Shown piece by piece: positions 1 through 5,556 of a DNA stretch of 7,514 nt. Every line of letters begins with the position of its first letter. Positions within the stretch are counted from its first letter, which is position 1. Location of the stretch: assembly GCA_966249405.1 (NCBI GenBank), contig CBINDO010000373.1, positions 1 to 7,514 on the forward strand, written 5' to 3'. The notes under the pieces were generated by a model that did no database searches, had not been told where the DNA came from, and was given only the letters and a program-made list of their open reading frames with translations. The DNA is from SZUA-265 sp966249405. Its GTDB lineage: Bacteria > Myxococcota_A > Polyangia > Polyangiales > Polyangiaceae. Position numbers and translations under genes: made by a program.

Positions 1-1
1 G

Positions 2-1462
2 GCCATGGTTCTACGGGATTTGGGCGTCGTCTATTTCGCGGGCAAAGAAGACAAGGCGGCGGCTCTCGACTACTTCAAAAAAGCGTTCCAGGCGGACCCC
101 TTCGTCAAACTGGACGAGGACCTGTCCAGCGACGAGATCAAAGCAGTGTTCGAGGAAGCCCGCGTCGCGGTGGGTGCGCCGAGCTCCGCTGACTCGGGGG
201 GGACGAGCGACGCCGATGAACCGACGGCGTCCGCCAAGGCAACGGGGGCACACGTCGCGCCCGCAGAACAGGCCGTGGACACGCCGGTCCCGCTGTTCAT
301 GACCGCACCGGCCGACACCGATAGCGTCAAGCTGATGTACCGCTCGCCCGGAAACCCCAAGTTCCGGAGCATGGGCTTGCGCCGCTTCAAGGACGGTTGG
401 GCCGGCGAAGTCGACTGCGAGTCCGTGAGCAAGAACCCCGGTACCATGGAGTACTACTTCGTGATGTACGACGAGATGGGCCGTGAGACGGGCCGCGTCG
501 GGGACGAATTCGAGGCATTCACCATTCCAATCAAGGCTTCGATCAGCGGCCCCGGGCCCTCTCTGCCCGATCAGAGCCCGCCCGGTAGCTGCAAAGAAGC
601 GGTGGCCGCAGATTGTCCGCCCGGCTTCCCCGGTTGCGAGACGTACTCGGACGAACCCTGGGCTCAAGAGGAAGAGGTCGATGACACGGCGGACGCCCCC
701 GCCCTCTGGTTCACCCTGGGCTTCCAGCAGGACTTCCTGCTCATGCCCGCGACCGAAGGCGCCTGTCTCTCGAACAGTGACTACGGGTGTTATTACGATG
801 CGGGTTACCGCGACCCCACCCAGCCGTTGATCGACACGGAGGGCAACTTCTTCACCCAACCCGGCCCCAACGGTCAGCTCGTGTCGGTCAACTCCGAGGC
901 AGGCGTTCCCGACGCGTTCGGCACGCTTCAGGGTGCGGGACGAATTAACAGTGGTTTCGCGCTGGCGACGCAACGCGTCTTGCTCGGTGTGGACTACGCC
1001 GCCACGCCTTCGCTCCTGGTCGGCGTGCGCCTCGGCTATGCTTTCAGCGGCGGTCCCAGCCAGGACACGGCGCGCAGCAAAGGCGCCGCGTTCGTGCCCC
1101 TGCACGCCGAAGGACGTTTGGCGTATTGGTTCGGTGGTGCACACAAGGGAGCGTTCCGCCCGTATGCCCAGCTGGGCGGCGGTATGGCTCAGGTCGACTC
1201 CAAGGTGACGGTCGAGATCATCGACACTCAGGCGATCCGCGACTGCGGGCGAACGGGCCAGGATTTCCAAGGCTCGAACTGCTTGACCCGGAAGGTCAAC
1301 GCCTGGCGCAAGACGGGTACCGTGTTCGCCTCGGCTGGGTTCGGCGCGTTGATCGCAACCGGCAAACAAGCGGGCTTCATCGTCGAGGGACGCGGCATGT
1401 TCTTGTTCCCGGAACAAGGCATCACATTGTCCGGACAAGCTGGCTTCAGCGTCGGATTCTGA
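2..1462 (+). CDS. TPR-linked outer-membrane beta-barrel protein, 5'-truncated by the window
   Basis: The frame is open from base 2. The first ATG (base 5) sits inside a TPR-like helix pair and no signal peptide follows, so the true start is probably upstream. Residues below count from that ATG. Residues 1-55 look like the last TPR unit and its capping helix (DYFKKAFQADP, then DLSSDEIKAVFEEAR). Residues 56-92 are an Ala/Ser/Thr-rich linker. Residues 93-176 resemble a small beta-sandwich (VKLMYRSPG, then EYYFVMYDEMGRE). Residues 190-230 are Pro-rich and acidic with Cys196, Cys204 and Cys211. From about 233 to 485, alternating amphipathic strands (GVRLGYAFSGG, FRPYAQLGGGMAQ, GFIVEGRGMFLF) end in a terminal Phe, as expected for a protein inserted by the BAM complex. 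A surface or periplasm-spanning role is inferred; substrate and partners are unknown. I do not recognise a named family. Coding status is secure, function is not. Confidence 0.82.
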   Translation, partial: AMVLRDLGVVYFAGKEDKAAALDYFKKAFQADPFVKLDEDLSSDEIKAVFEEARVAVGAPSSADSGGTSDADEPTASAKATGAHVAPAEQAVDTPVPLFMTAPADTDSVKLMYRSPGNPKFRSMGLRRFKDGWAGEVDCESVSKNPGTMEYYFVMYDEMGRETGRVGDEFEAFTIPIKASISGPGPSLPDQSPPGSCKEAVAADCPPGFPGCETYSDEPWAQEEEVDDTADAPALWFTLGFQQDFLLMPATEGACLSNSDYGCYYDAGYRDPTQPLIDTEGNFFTQPGPNGQLVSVNSEAGVPDAFGTLQGAGRINSGFALATQRVLLGVDYAATPSLLVGVRLGYAFSGGPSQDTARSKGAAFVPLHAEGRLAYWFGGAHKGAFRPYAQLGGGMAQVDSKVTVEIIDTQAIRDCGRTGQDFQGSNCLTRKVNAWRKTGTVFASAGFGALIATGKQAGFIVEGRGMFLFPEQGITLSGQAGFSVGF

Positions 1463-1475
1463 AGGTCGAAACACC

Positions 1476-1492
1476 GGGGGCTGTCAGCTCCC
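1476..1492 (+). terminator. possible hairpin terminator after the barrel-protein gene
   Basis: A 7-bp stem (GGGGGCT at 1476-1482 with AGCTCCC at 1486-1492, including one G-T wobble) closes a 3-base loop, 13 bases after the TGA stop. Only a weak T pair follows (GCGTT), so this is not a textbook intrinsic terminator. It may mark a transcript end or be chance in GC-rich DNA. Confidence 0.3.
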
Positions 1493-1544
1493 GCGTTCGG
1501 AAGTCGCGGTGGCATTGACGCCCCGTTTGACGCTCAGCGTGATG

Positions 1545-1559
1545 TGGCACTTGTGTCGC
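1545..1559 (+). promoter_or_regulatory. candidate sigma-54 (-24/-12) promoter for the HDOD gene
   Basis: TGGCAC at 1545-1550, five bases, then TCGC at 1556-1559. This keeps the GG-N10-GC spacing of the sigma-54 consensus TGGCAC-N5-TTGC, with one mismatch in the -12 element. It lies about 50 bases before the ATG at 1612. Myxobacteria use many sigma-54 promoters, but so short a motif can occur by chance. No convincing sigma-70 -10 box follows the two TTGACGC words at 1515 and 1527. Confidence 0.22.
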
Positions 1560-1588
1560 GCGTCGGCTGGGCACTTAAGGGCGCGCGT
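1546..1588 (+). repeat. two-copy direct repeat upstream of the HDOD gene
   Basis: Copy 1 (1546-1563) and copy 2 (1570-1588) share GGCACTT, a variable 4-5 bases, and CGCGCGT, with a 24-base start-to-start distance. The pair lies 24-66 bases before the HDOD start codon and overlaps the sigma-54-like candidate. A paired protein-binding site is possible; no known operator is recognised. Confidence 0.45.
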
Positions 1589-1611
1589 AACTGACCGTTC
1601 CTCCTGGGAGC

Positions 1612-2529
1612 ATGTCTAGTGCGGCCCCGAAACGCGCGAAGTTGCCCACGGAGCAAATCACCGTCGGAGCAAAGCCTTTCGCGTCGACGGCCAAGCGCGT
1701 CTTGGCCATGACGGAAGACACGGGTGCGAGTCTGACGTTGCTCGGACAGACGATCGCCACGGACCCGGCTCTCACGGCACGTGTGATCCGGATGGCCAAT
1801 TCCCCCGTGTACCGCCGAGGCCCCGCCTTCGACTCGATCGAGTTCGCGGTGACCCGCATGGGAACACGCGCCATCTACGACCTAGTGGCCCCGATGGTCG
1901 TCGCGCAATCGTTTCAAATCGCGACACCGGCGGCGACGGCGATCCAGGATCACTCGGTGGGGACCGGCGCCGTCGCCCGCTATCTCTCGCGAGACCGTCG
2001 GGTCGACAGCGCGGACCGCGCGTTCCTCGCCGGACTCCTCCACGACATCGGCAAGCTCATCTGCAGCCAGGCAGGGTTAATCAGCTACGATAACCTGCCC
2101 GACGCCTACGCGCCGATGCATCGCCACCACCTCCACGAACGCATGGTGCTCGGCTTCGATCACGCCAAAGTCGGGGCTCAGGCTCTGGCGTTGTGGCAGT
2201 TGCCCGAGCCAATCCCGACGGCGGTAGCCTGGCACCACCAGACGGACCGAGCTTACGGCGCGGGAGTGGACTTGGCAGGCCTCGTGACGTTGGTGTGCGC
2301 CGCGGACGACATCGAGCCGTACCTAGTTCAAGAAGAGCTGGACGCCGCAGCCGCGCGTGAACTCGCAGCCCGCCTCCCGTGCAAGCGGCTGCAGCTCTCC
2401 TCCGATTGGCTCCGCCAGCAGTGGCCGCTGCTACGCGAAGCAAAAAGCGACTGCCTTCGCGTGCTCACACTGCCGCGCGTCGCCCAAGCCGGCGAAGCCA
2501 CCGGCAGCGTACAACCCCCGCCCCCCTGA
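1612..2529 (+). CDS. HDOD-domain signalling protein
   Basis: A 305-residue cytoplasmic protein made almost entirely of one HDOD domain (HD-related output domain), found in bacterial signalling proteins that control motility, stress or second-messenger responses. Most members have no proven enzyme activity. The N-terminal helical part spans about residues 12-110 (TIATDPALTARVIRMANSP, then EFAVTRMGTRAIYDLV). The HD-like part follows: His114 (QDHSVGTG), His144-Asp145 in AGLLHDIGKLI, Glu176, His184 in GFDHAKVGAQALALWQLPEP, His208-His209 in AWHHQ, and Asp232 in ADDIEPY. These are the residues usually conserved in the family, so metal binding is possible. There is no receiver, GGDEF or EAL domain, so it is a stand-alone form. 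The C-terminus ends in five prolines. The ATG follows an in-frame TAA at 1588; the only Shine-Dalgarno-like bases (GGGAG, 1606-1610) are one base before it, which is unusually close. Its target is unknown. Confidence 0.95.
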   Translation: MSSAAPKRAKLPTEQITVGAKPFASTAKRVLAMTEDTGASLTLLGQTIATDPALTARVIRMANSPVYRRGPAFDSIEFAVTRMGTRAIYDLVAPMVVAQSFQIATPAATAIQDHSVGTGAVARYLSRDRRVDSADRAFLAGLLHDIGKLICSQAGLISYDNLPDAYAPMHRHHLHERMVLGFDHAKVGAQALALWQLPEPIPTAVAWHHQTDRAYGAGVDLAGLVTLVCAADDIEPYLVQEELDAAAARELAARLPCKRLQLSSDWLRQQWPLLREAKSDCLRVLTLPRVAQAGEATGSVQPPPP

Positions 2530-2547
2530 CGCCACCCGCCGTCGCGC

Positions 2548-2632
2548 GCGACGTCTCACCGCCGCTCCACGCCGCAAGCGACGTCTCACGAACGCTCCAC
2601 GCCGCAGCGACGTTTACGTCTCTTCGACGCTC
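2548..2632 (+). repeat. short tandem repeat, ~30-bp unit, two good copies plus one decayed
   Basis: Copy 1 (2548-2576) and copy 2 (2578-2606) are identical at 26 of 29 bases: GCGACGTCTCAC, a variable triplet, then a shared tail ending in GCTCCACGCCGCA. A third, degenerate copy follows; 2616-2632 (ACGTCTC, four changed bases, ACGCTC) matches copy 2 at 13 of 17. The array starts 18 bases after the HDOD stop. There is no spacer/repeat alternation, so it is not a CRISPR array. Confidence 0.75.
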
Positions 2633-2687
2633 GTGTACCCGCACGGCGTCACGGGGCGTTCGCTGTCTCACTGTCAACACAGCGCCC

Positions 2688-2724
2688 AAACCCGGCCTGC
2701 GTCCCTATCTGGCCTGCCGGGTTT
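2688..2724. terminator. candidate bidirectional terminator hairpin
   Basis: AAACCCGGC (2688-2696) and GCCGGGTTT (2716-2724) form a perfect 9-bp stem with a 19-base loop. The A and T triplets at the outer ends give each strand a short U run at the 3' side, which suits a terminator between converging genes. The loop is long and the U run is only three bases, so strength is doubtful. It lies about 160 bases after the HDOD stop and about 265 bases beyond the GH94 stop. Confidence 0.4.
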
Positions 2725-2759
2725 CGCAGACTCCCCCCAACGTCTCACCGTTCCGCGCT

Positions 2760-2795
2760 GCGGTGGGCGGGAGCCGTAAAACGCCGCCCAACCGC
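2760..2795. repeat. 11-bp inverted repeat with one bulged A
   Basis: GCGGTGGGCGG (2760-2770) pairs with CCGCCCAACCGC (2784-2795) over 11 base pairs with a single unpaired A; the loop is 13 bases. No T run follows on either strand, so intrinsic termination is unlikely. It could be a stable RNA 3' structure or a relic of a mobile palindrome. Confidence 0.5.
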
Positions 2796-2869
2796 TGGGC
2801 CCACCCAAACCCGCTCCCCCCAAAACGCGACCGCGACGCGTAGCCGTCGCTGCAAGCCAAGGCACTACC

Positions 2870-2996
2870 GGTGTAGCGGGATGGTTTCGGGCGAGACCAA
2901 GCGAGGTTCGTTTCGAGCGCACGGAACGAACTCCCGTTCGCGAGTACGCCCGGAACGAAGATCGCGCCGGTATCGCCCGAAAACGCCCGCTACACC
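2870..2996. repeat. ~127-bp imperfect palindrome overlapping the GH94 stop codon
   Basis: The outer 11 bases are a perfect inverted repeat (GGTGTAGCGGG at 2870-2880, CCCGCTACACC at 2986-2996). After a 4/3-base internal bulge, TTTCGGGCGA (2885-2894) pairs with TCGCCCGAAA (2973-2982). Symmetry then continues in blocks: ACC 2896-2898 with GGT 2969-2971, GCGA 2901-2904 with TCGC 2962-2965, TTCGTT 2907-2912 with AACGAA 2954-2959. About 39 of 50 positions per arm pair. The middle has an alternative small hairpin (GTTCGTT 2906-2912 with AACGAAC 2925-2931). The right arm holds the last Val codon and TAG of the GH94 gene. No flanking target-site duplication is clear. It could be a MITE/REP-like element or a long 3'-UTR hairpin; no family is recognised. 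Confidence 0.75.
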
Positions 2997-5416
2997 AAGC
3001 AGGAGACGGCTACGGTTGCCCCCTTCGGAGCGTACGGCACCAAGTTACCGCTGATGGCCTTACCATCGACGGTGAGCTTGGCCGGTCCGCCCTTGCCGGA
3101 GTTCTTGACCTTGATGACGTAGGTCGCCCCGCGGCACTGACGGGTCACGGTGAACTCGGGGATCTCGGCAGGCAGACACGGTTGCACGCACAGACCGTCG
3201 AGTTCGGGACGAACGCCGAGCAGGTACTGAGAAGCGGCCACGAAGTTCCACGCCGCGGTGCCCGTGAGCCAACCGTTCTTGGCCTCGCCGTGACGAACCG
3301 CGTCTTTGCCCGCGATCATCTGCGAGTAGACGTACGGCTCGGTGCGGTGCAGATCGCTGATGTCCTCGATGTAAGCCGGCGTGATCTTCTTGTAGTACTC
3401 GAAGGCGCGCTCCGGACGTCCCACCACCGTCTCCGCGATCATGATCCACGGGTTGTTGTGGCAGAAGATACCGGCGTTCTCCTTGTATCCGGGGGGATAC
3501 GAAGAAATCTCACCGAGTTCGACGTGGTATTTGGTGTACGCTGGGTTAACCAGAACCACGCCGTACTTCGTGTCGAGGCGTTCCTTGACGGCGTCGAGCG
3601 CCTTCACGGCGTGACCGGTGTCTTTGCCGATGCCGGCCATGACGCAGTAGCCTTGGGGCTCGATGAAGATCTTGCCTTCGTCGTTCTCGTTGCTGCCCAC
3701 CTTGTTGCCAAAGTAGTCGTAGGCGCGGAGGAACCACTCGCCGTCCCAGCCGTGCTGGAGCACCGTGGCTTCCATCTTGGCTGCGGCGTCGCGAGCGCGC
3801 TTGCCCTCGGCGGCGTCGCCGCGCTTCTCGACGAGCTCGGCGTACATCGGAGCGATCTGGCAGAACATGCCAGCGATGAAGATCGACTCGGCGGTGCGGC
3901 CCACGCGGTTACCCGTCGTCTGGTACGACTCGTTCGGATCTTCGCTGAAGCAGTTGAGGTTCAAGCAGTCGTTCCAGTCGGCGCGACCGATCAGCGGCAA
4001 ACCGTGTGGCCCGAGGTTGTTGAGCACGTGATCGTGTGAACGCTTGAGGTGCTCGAGCAGCGACGCCTTGTTCTTCTCGTCGTTGTTGAACGGCACGGAC
4101 TCGTCGAGGATCGAGAAGTCGCCCGTTTCCTTGATGTACGCCGACACGCCGAGGATGAGCCACAACGGATCGTCGTTGAAGCCGCTGCCCACGTCGTTGT
4201 TACCGCGCTTGGTGAGCGGCTGGTACTGGTGGTAAGCGCTGCCGTCCTCGAACTGGGTGGAGGCGATGTCGATGATGCGTTCGCGAGCACGCTCGGGGAT
4301 CTGGTGGACGAAGCCGAGCAAATCCTGGTTGCTGTCACGGAAACCCATGCCGCGACCGATGCCCGTCTCGAAGTACGAGGCGCTGCGCGACATGTTGAAG
4401 GTCACCATGCACTGGTACGGGTTCCAGATGTTGACCATGCGGTTCAACTTCTCGTCCGGAGACTCGACCTTGTAGACGTTGAGCAGCGCGTCCCAATATT
4501 GGCGCAGCTGCTTCATCTCGGCTTCGACCTTCTCGTCGCTGTCGAAGCGCGCGATCATCTCCTTGGCGCGGCTCTTGTTGATGACGCCGGGAGCTGCCCA
4601 CTTCTGGTCCTTCGGGTTCTCGATGTAGCCGAGAACGAAAACGAAGCTCTTCGTCTCACCGGGTTGCAACGCAACCTCGAGGCAGTGAGAGGCGATCGGA
4701 GCCCAGCCGCTGGCGACGGTGTTCTTCGGCTGACCGGCGCGCACGACGTCGGACTCGCCGTAACTGTTGTACAAGCCGAGGAAGCTCTCGCGGTCCGTGT
4801 CGAAGCCGGCGAGCTTGGCGTTCACGTGGTAGAACGCGAAGTGGTCGCGGCGCTCGCGGTACTCGGTCTTGTGGTAGATCGTGCTGCCCTCGATCTCGAC
4901 CTCACCCGTGCTCAGGTTGCGCTGCAGGTTGGTCGCGTCGTCGTAGGCGTTCCAGAGGCACCACTCGATGAAGCTGAACAGCTTCACGGTCTTGGCCGCC
5001 TTGGTGTTGTTGGTCACCTTGACCTGGTGCACCTCGTTGTTCGACCCGACGGGGACGAAGTAGAGGACGCTCGTCTCGACACCGTTGCGTTGGCCGGTGA
5101 TGCGCGTGTAGCCCATGCCGTGACGGCACTCGTACTTCTCGAGTTCGGCCTTCACCGGCATGTAGCCGGGCGACCAGACGTCGCCGTTGTCGTGGATGTA
5201 GAAGTACCGACCGCCCGCGTCGGTCGGCACGTTGTTGTAACGGAAGCGCGTCAGGCGACGGAAACGCGCGTCACGATGAAAGCAATAGCCGGCCGCTTGG
5301 TGAGAGATGATCCCGAAGAACTGCTGAGCCCCGAGGTAGTTGATCCACGGGTACGGAGTCTTCGGGGTGGTGATGACGTACTCGCGGTTGCTGTCGTCAA
5401 AGTGGCCAAAACGCAT
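2990..5416 (-). CDS. cbp: GH94 cellobiose phosphorylase
   Basis: Catalyses cellobiose + phosphate to alpha-D-glucose 1-phosphate + D-glucose, with inversion, in the cytoplasm; no signal peptide is present. The 808 residues are full length (the Cellulomonas enzymes are about 820), and the start MRFGHFDDSNREYVITTP matches the family N-terminus as I recall it. Residues ~1-270 form the N-terminal beta-sandwich, ~320-735 the alpha-helical barrel, ~740-808 the C-terminal beta domain. Landmarks: NMSRSASYFETGIGRGMGFR (341-360) with DSNQD at 361-365; RADWNDCLN (478-486), where Asp483 corresponds to the general acid; Glu636 in ELGEISSYPPGYKEN; His653 in FCHNNPW and Thr718 in WLTGT, which match known phosphate-binding positions. 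Thr501 and Asn654, whose equivalents set disaccharide choice in Cellulomonas enzymes, are retained, favouring cellobiose over other GH94 substrates. A strong ribosome binding site precedes the ATG. The gene follows the GH9 cellulase gene by 140 bases on the same strand, so it probably uses that enzyme's product. Confidence 0.96.
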   Translation of the reverse strand: MRFGHFDDSNREYVITTPKTPYPWINYLGAQQFFGIISHQAAGYCFHRDARFRRLTRFRYNNVPTDAGGRYFYIHDNGDVWSPGYMPVKAELEKYECRHGMGYTRITGQRNGVETSVLYFVPVGSNNEVHQVKVTNNTKAAKTVKLFSFIEWCLWNAYDDATNLQRNLSTGEVEIEGSTIYHKTEYRERRDHFAFYHVNAKLAGFDTDRESFLGLYNSYGESDVVRAGQPKNTVASGWAPIASHCLEVALQPGETKSFVFVLGYIENPKDQKWAAPGVINKSRAKEMIARFDSDEKVEAEMKQLRQYWDALLNVYKVESPDEKLNRMVNIWNPYQCMVTFNMSRSASYFETGIGRGMGFRDSNQDLLGFVHQIPERARERIIDIASTQFEDGSAYHQYQPLTKRGNNDVGSGFNDDPLWLILGVSAYIKETGDFSILDESVPFNNDEKNKASLLEHLKRSHDHVLNNLGPHGLPLIGRADWNDCLNLNCFSEDPNESYQTTGNRVGRTAESIFIAGMFCQIAPMYAELVEKRGDAAEGKRARDAAAKMEATVLQHGWDGEWFLRAYDYFGNKVGSNENDEGKIFIEPQGYCVMAGIGKDTGHAVKALDAVKERLDTKYGVVLVNPAYTKYHVELGEISSYPPGYKENAGIFCHNNPWIMIAETVVGRPERAFEYYKKITPAYIEDISDLHRTEPYVYSQMIAGKDAVRHGEAKNGWLTGTAAWNFVAASQYLLGVRPELDGLCVQPCLPAEIPEFTVTRQCRGATYVIKVKNSGKGGPAKLTVDGKAISGNLVPYAPKGATVAVSCLV

Positions 5417-5420
5417 GGTG

Positions 5421-5427
5421 TCTCCTC
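5421..5427 (-). promoter_or_regulatory. strong ribosome binding site of the GH94 gene
   Basis: On the minus strand GAGGAGA lies just upstream of the ATG at 5416, with AGGAG five bases from the start codon. This near-consensus Shine-Dalgarno site fixes the start and suggests efficient translation. Confidence 0.85.
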
Positions 5428-5476
5428 AAAAAGCTTTCATTGGTGGCGCCGGCACGGCGCGAACTGGTCGGGTCGC

Positions 5477-5505
5477 GTTCTAGAAGGCGCTTGCCGTGCT
5501 GACAA
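5477..5505 (-). promoter_or_regulatory. candidate sigma-70-like promoter for the GH94 gene
   Basis: Read on the minus strand: TTGTCA (5505-5500), a 17-base spacer, then TAGAAC (5482-5477). This is 5/6 to the -35 and 4/6 to the -10 consensus. It would give a leader of roughly 50-55 bases before the GH94 ATG. The -35 overlaps the 5485-5511 hairpin. It suggests the phosphorylase could be transcribed apart from the cellulase, but the match is modest. Confidence 0.28.
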
Positions 5506-5511
5506 GCGCCT
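5485..5511. terminator. perfect 9-bp hairpin in the GH9-GH94 gap
   Basis: AGGCGCTTG (5485-5493) and CAAGCGCCT (5503-5511) form a perfect stem with a 9-base loop, within the 140-base gap between the two minus-strand cellulose genes. The T run (CGAATTTT) follows it on the + strand; on the minus strand the hairpin is followed by TCTAGAAC, without a U tract. For minus-strand transcripts it may act as a partial terminator, a processing or stability structure, or an operator, since it overlaps the promoter candidate. Confidence 0.45.
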
Positions 5512-5556
5512 CGAATTTTGCGCTGGTTCTTTACCTATCGGAACCCGACAAAGGAA

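Larger units (their letters stand above)
2530..2989. other. non-coding convergent spacer between the HDOD and GH94 genes
   Basis: This 460-base gap separates the 3' ends of two converging genes. The open frames across it translate to Arg/Pro/Ala-rich, low-complexity sequence with no recognisable domain and no good ribosome binding site, so I call no gene. It holds a ~30-bp tandem repeat (2548-2632), a 9-bp-stem hairpin (2688-2724), an 11-bp-stem hairpin (2760-2795) and most of a long imperfect palindrome (2870-2996). The word TCTCAC recurs on the + strand (CGTCTCAC at 2552, 2582 and 2741; TGTCTCAC at 2664). No tRNA or rRNA is seen. Confidence 0.7.

Noticed and set aside
11..1474. 487-codon open frame on the minus strand across the barrel-protein gene
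   Set aside because: Arg/Gly/Ala/Val-rich composition typical of an antisense frame in GC-rich coding DNA; no domain motif, and the + strand reading gives a coherent barrel ending in Phe.
2548..2632. CRISPR array
   Set aside because: The copies are contiguous with no unique spacers, and there are no cas genes in the window.
2379..2843. Overlapping + strand open frames running from the HDOD gene into the spacer
   Set aside because: Arg/Pro/Ser/Ala-rich, they follow the tandem repeat and hairpins, and show no ribosome binding site or recognisable domain.
2674..2922. 82-codon minus-strand open frame in the convergent spacer
   Set aside because: Low-complexity Gly/Arg/Ala composition; it crosses two hairpins and one arm of the palindrome; no supporting start signal.
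3182..4039. 285-codon + strand open frame inside the GH94 gene
   Set aside because: An antisense shadow of GH94; Val/Leu/Asp-rich with no domain evidence.
5446..5460. GCGCC-GGCAC-GGCGC hairpin in the GH94 leader
   Set aside because: Only a 5-bp stem made of GC repeats, expected by chance at this base composition; no riboswitch-like conserved core was seen in the leader.
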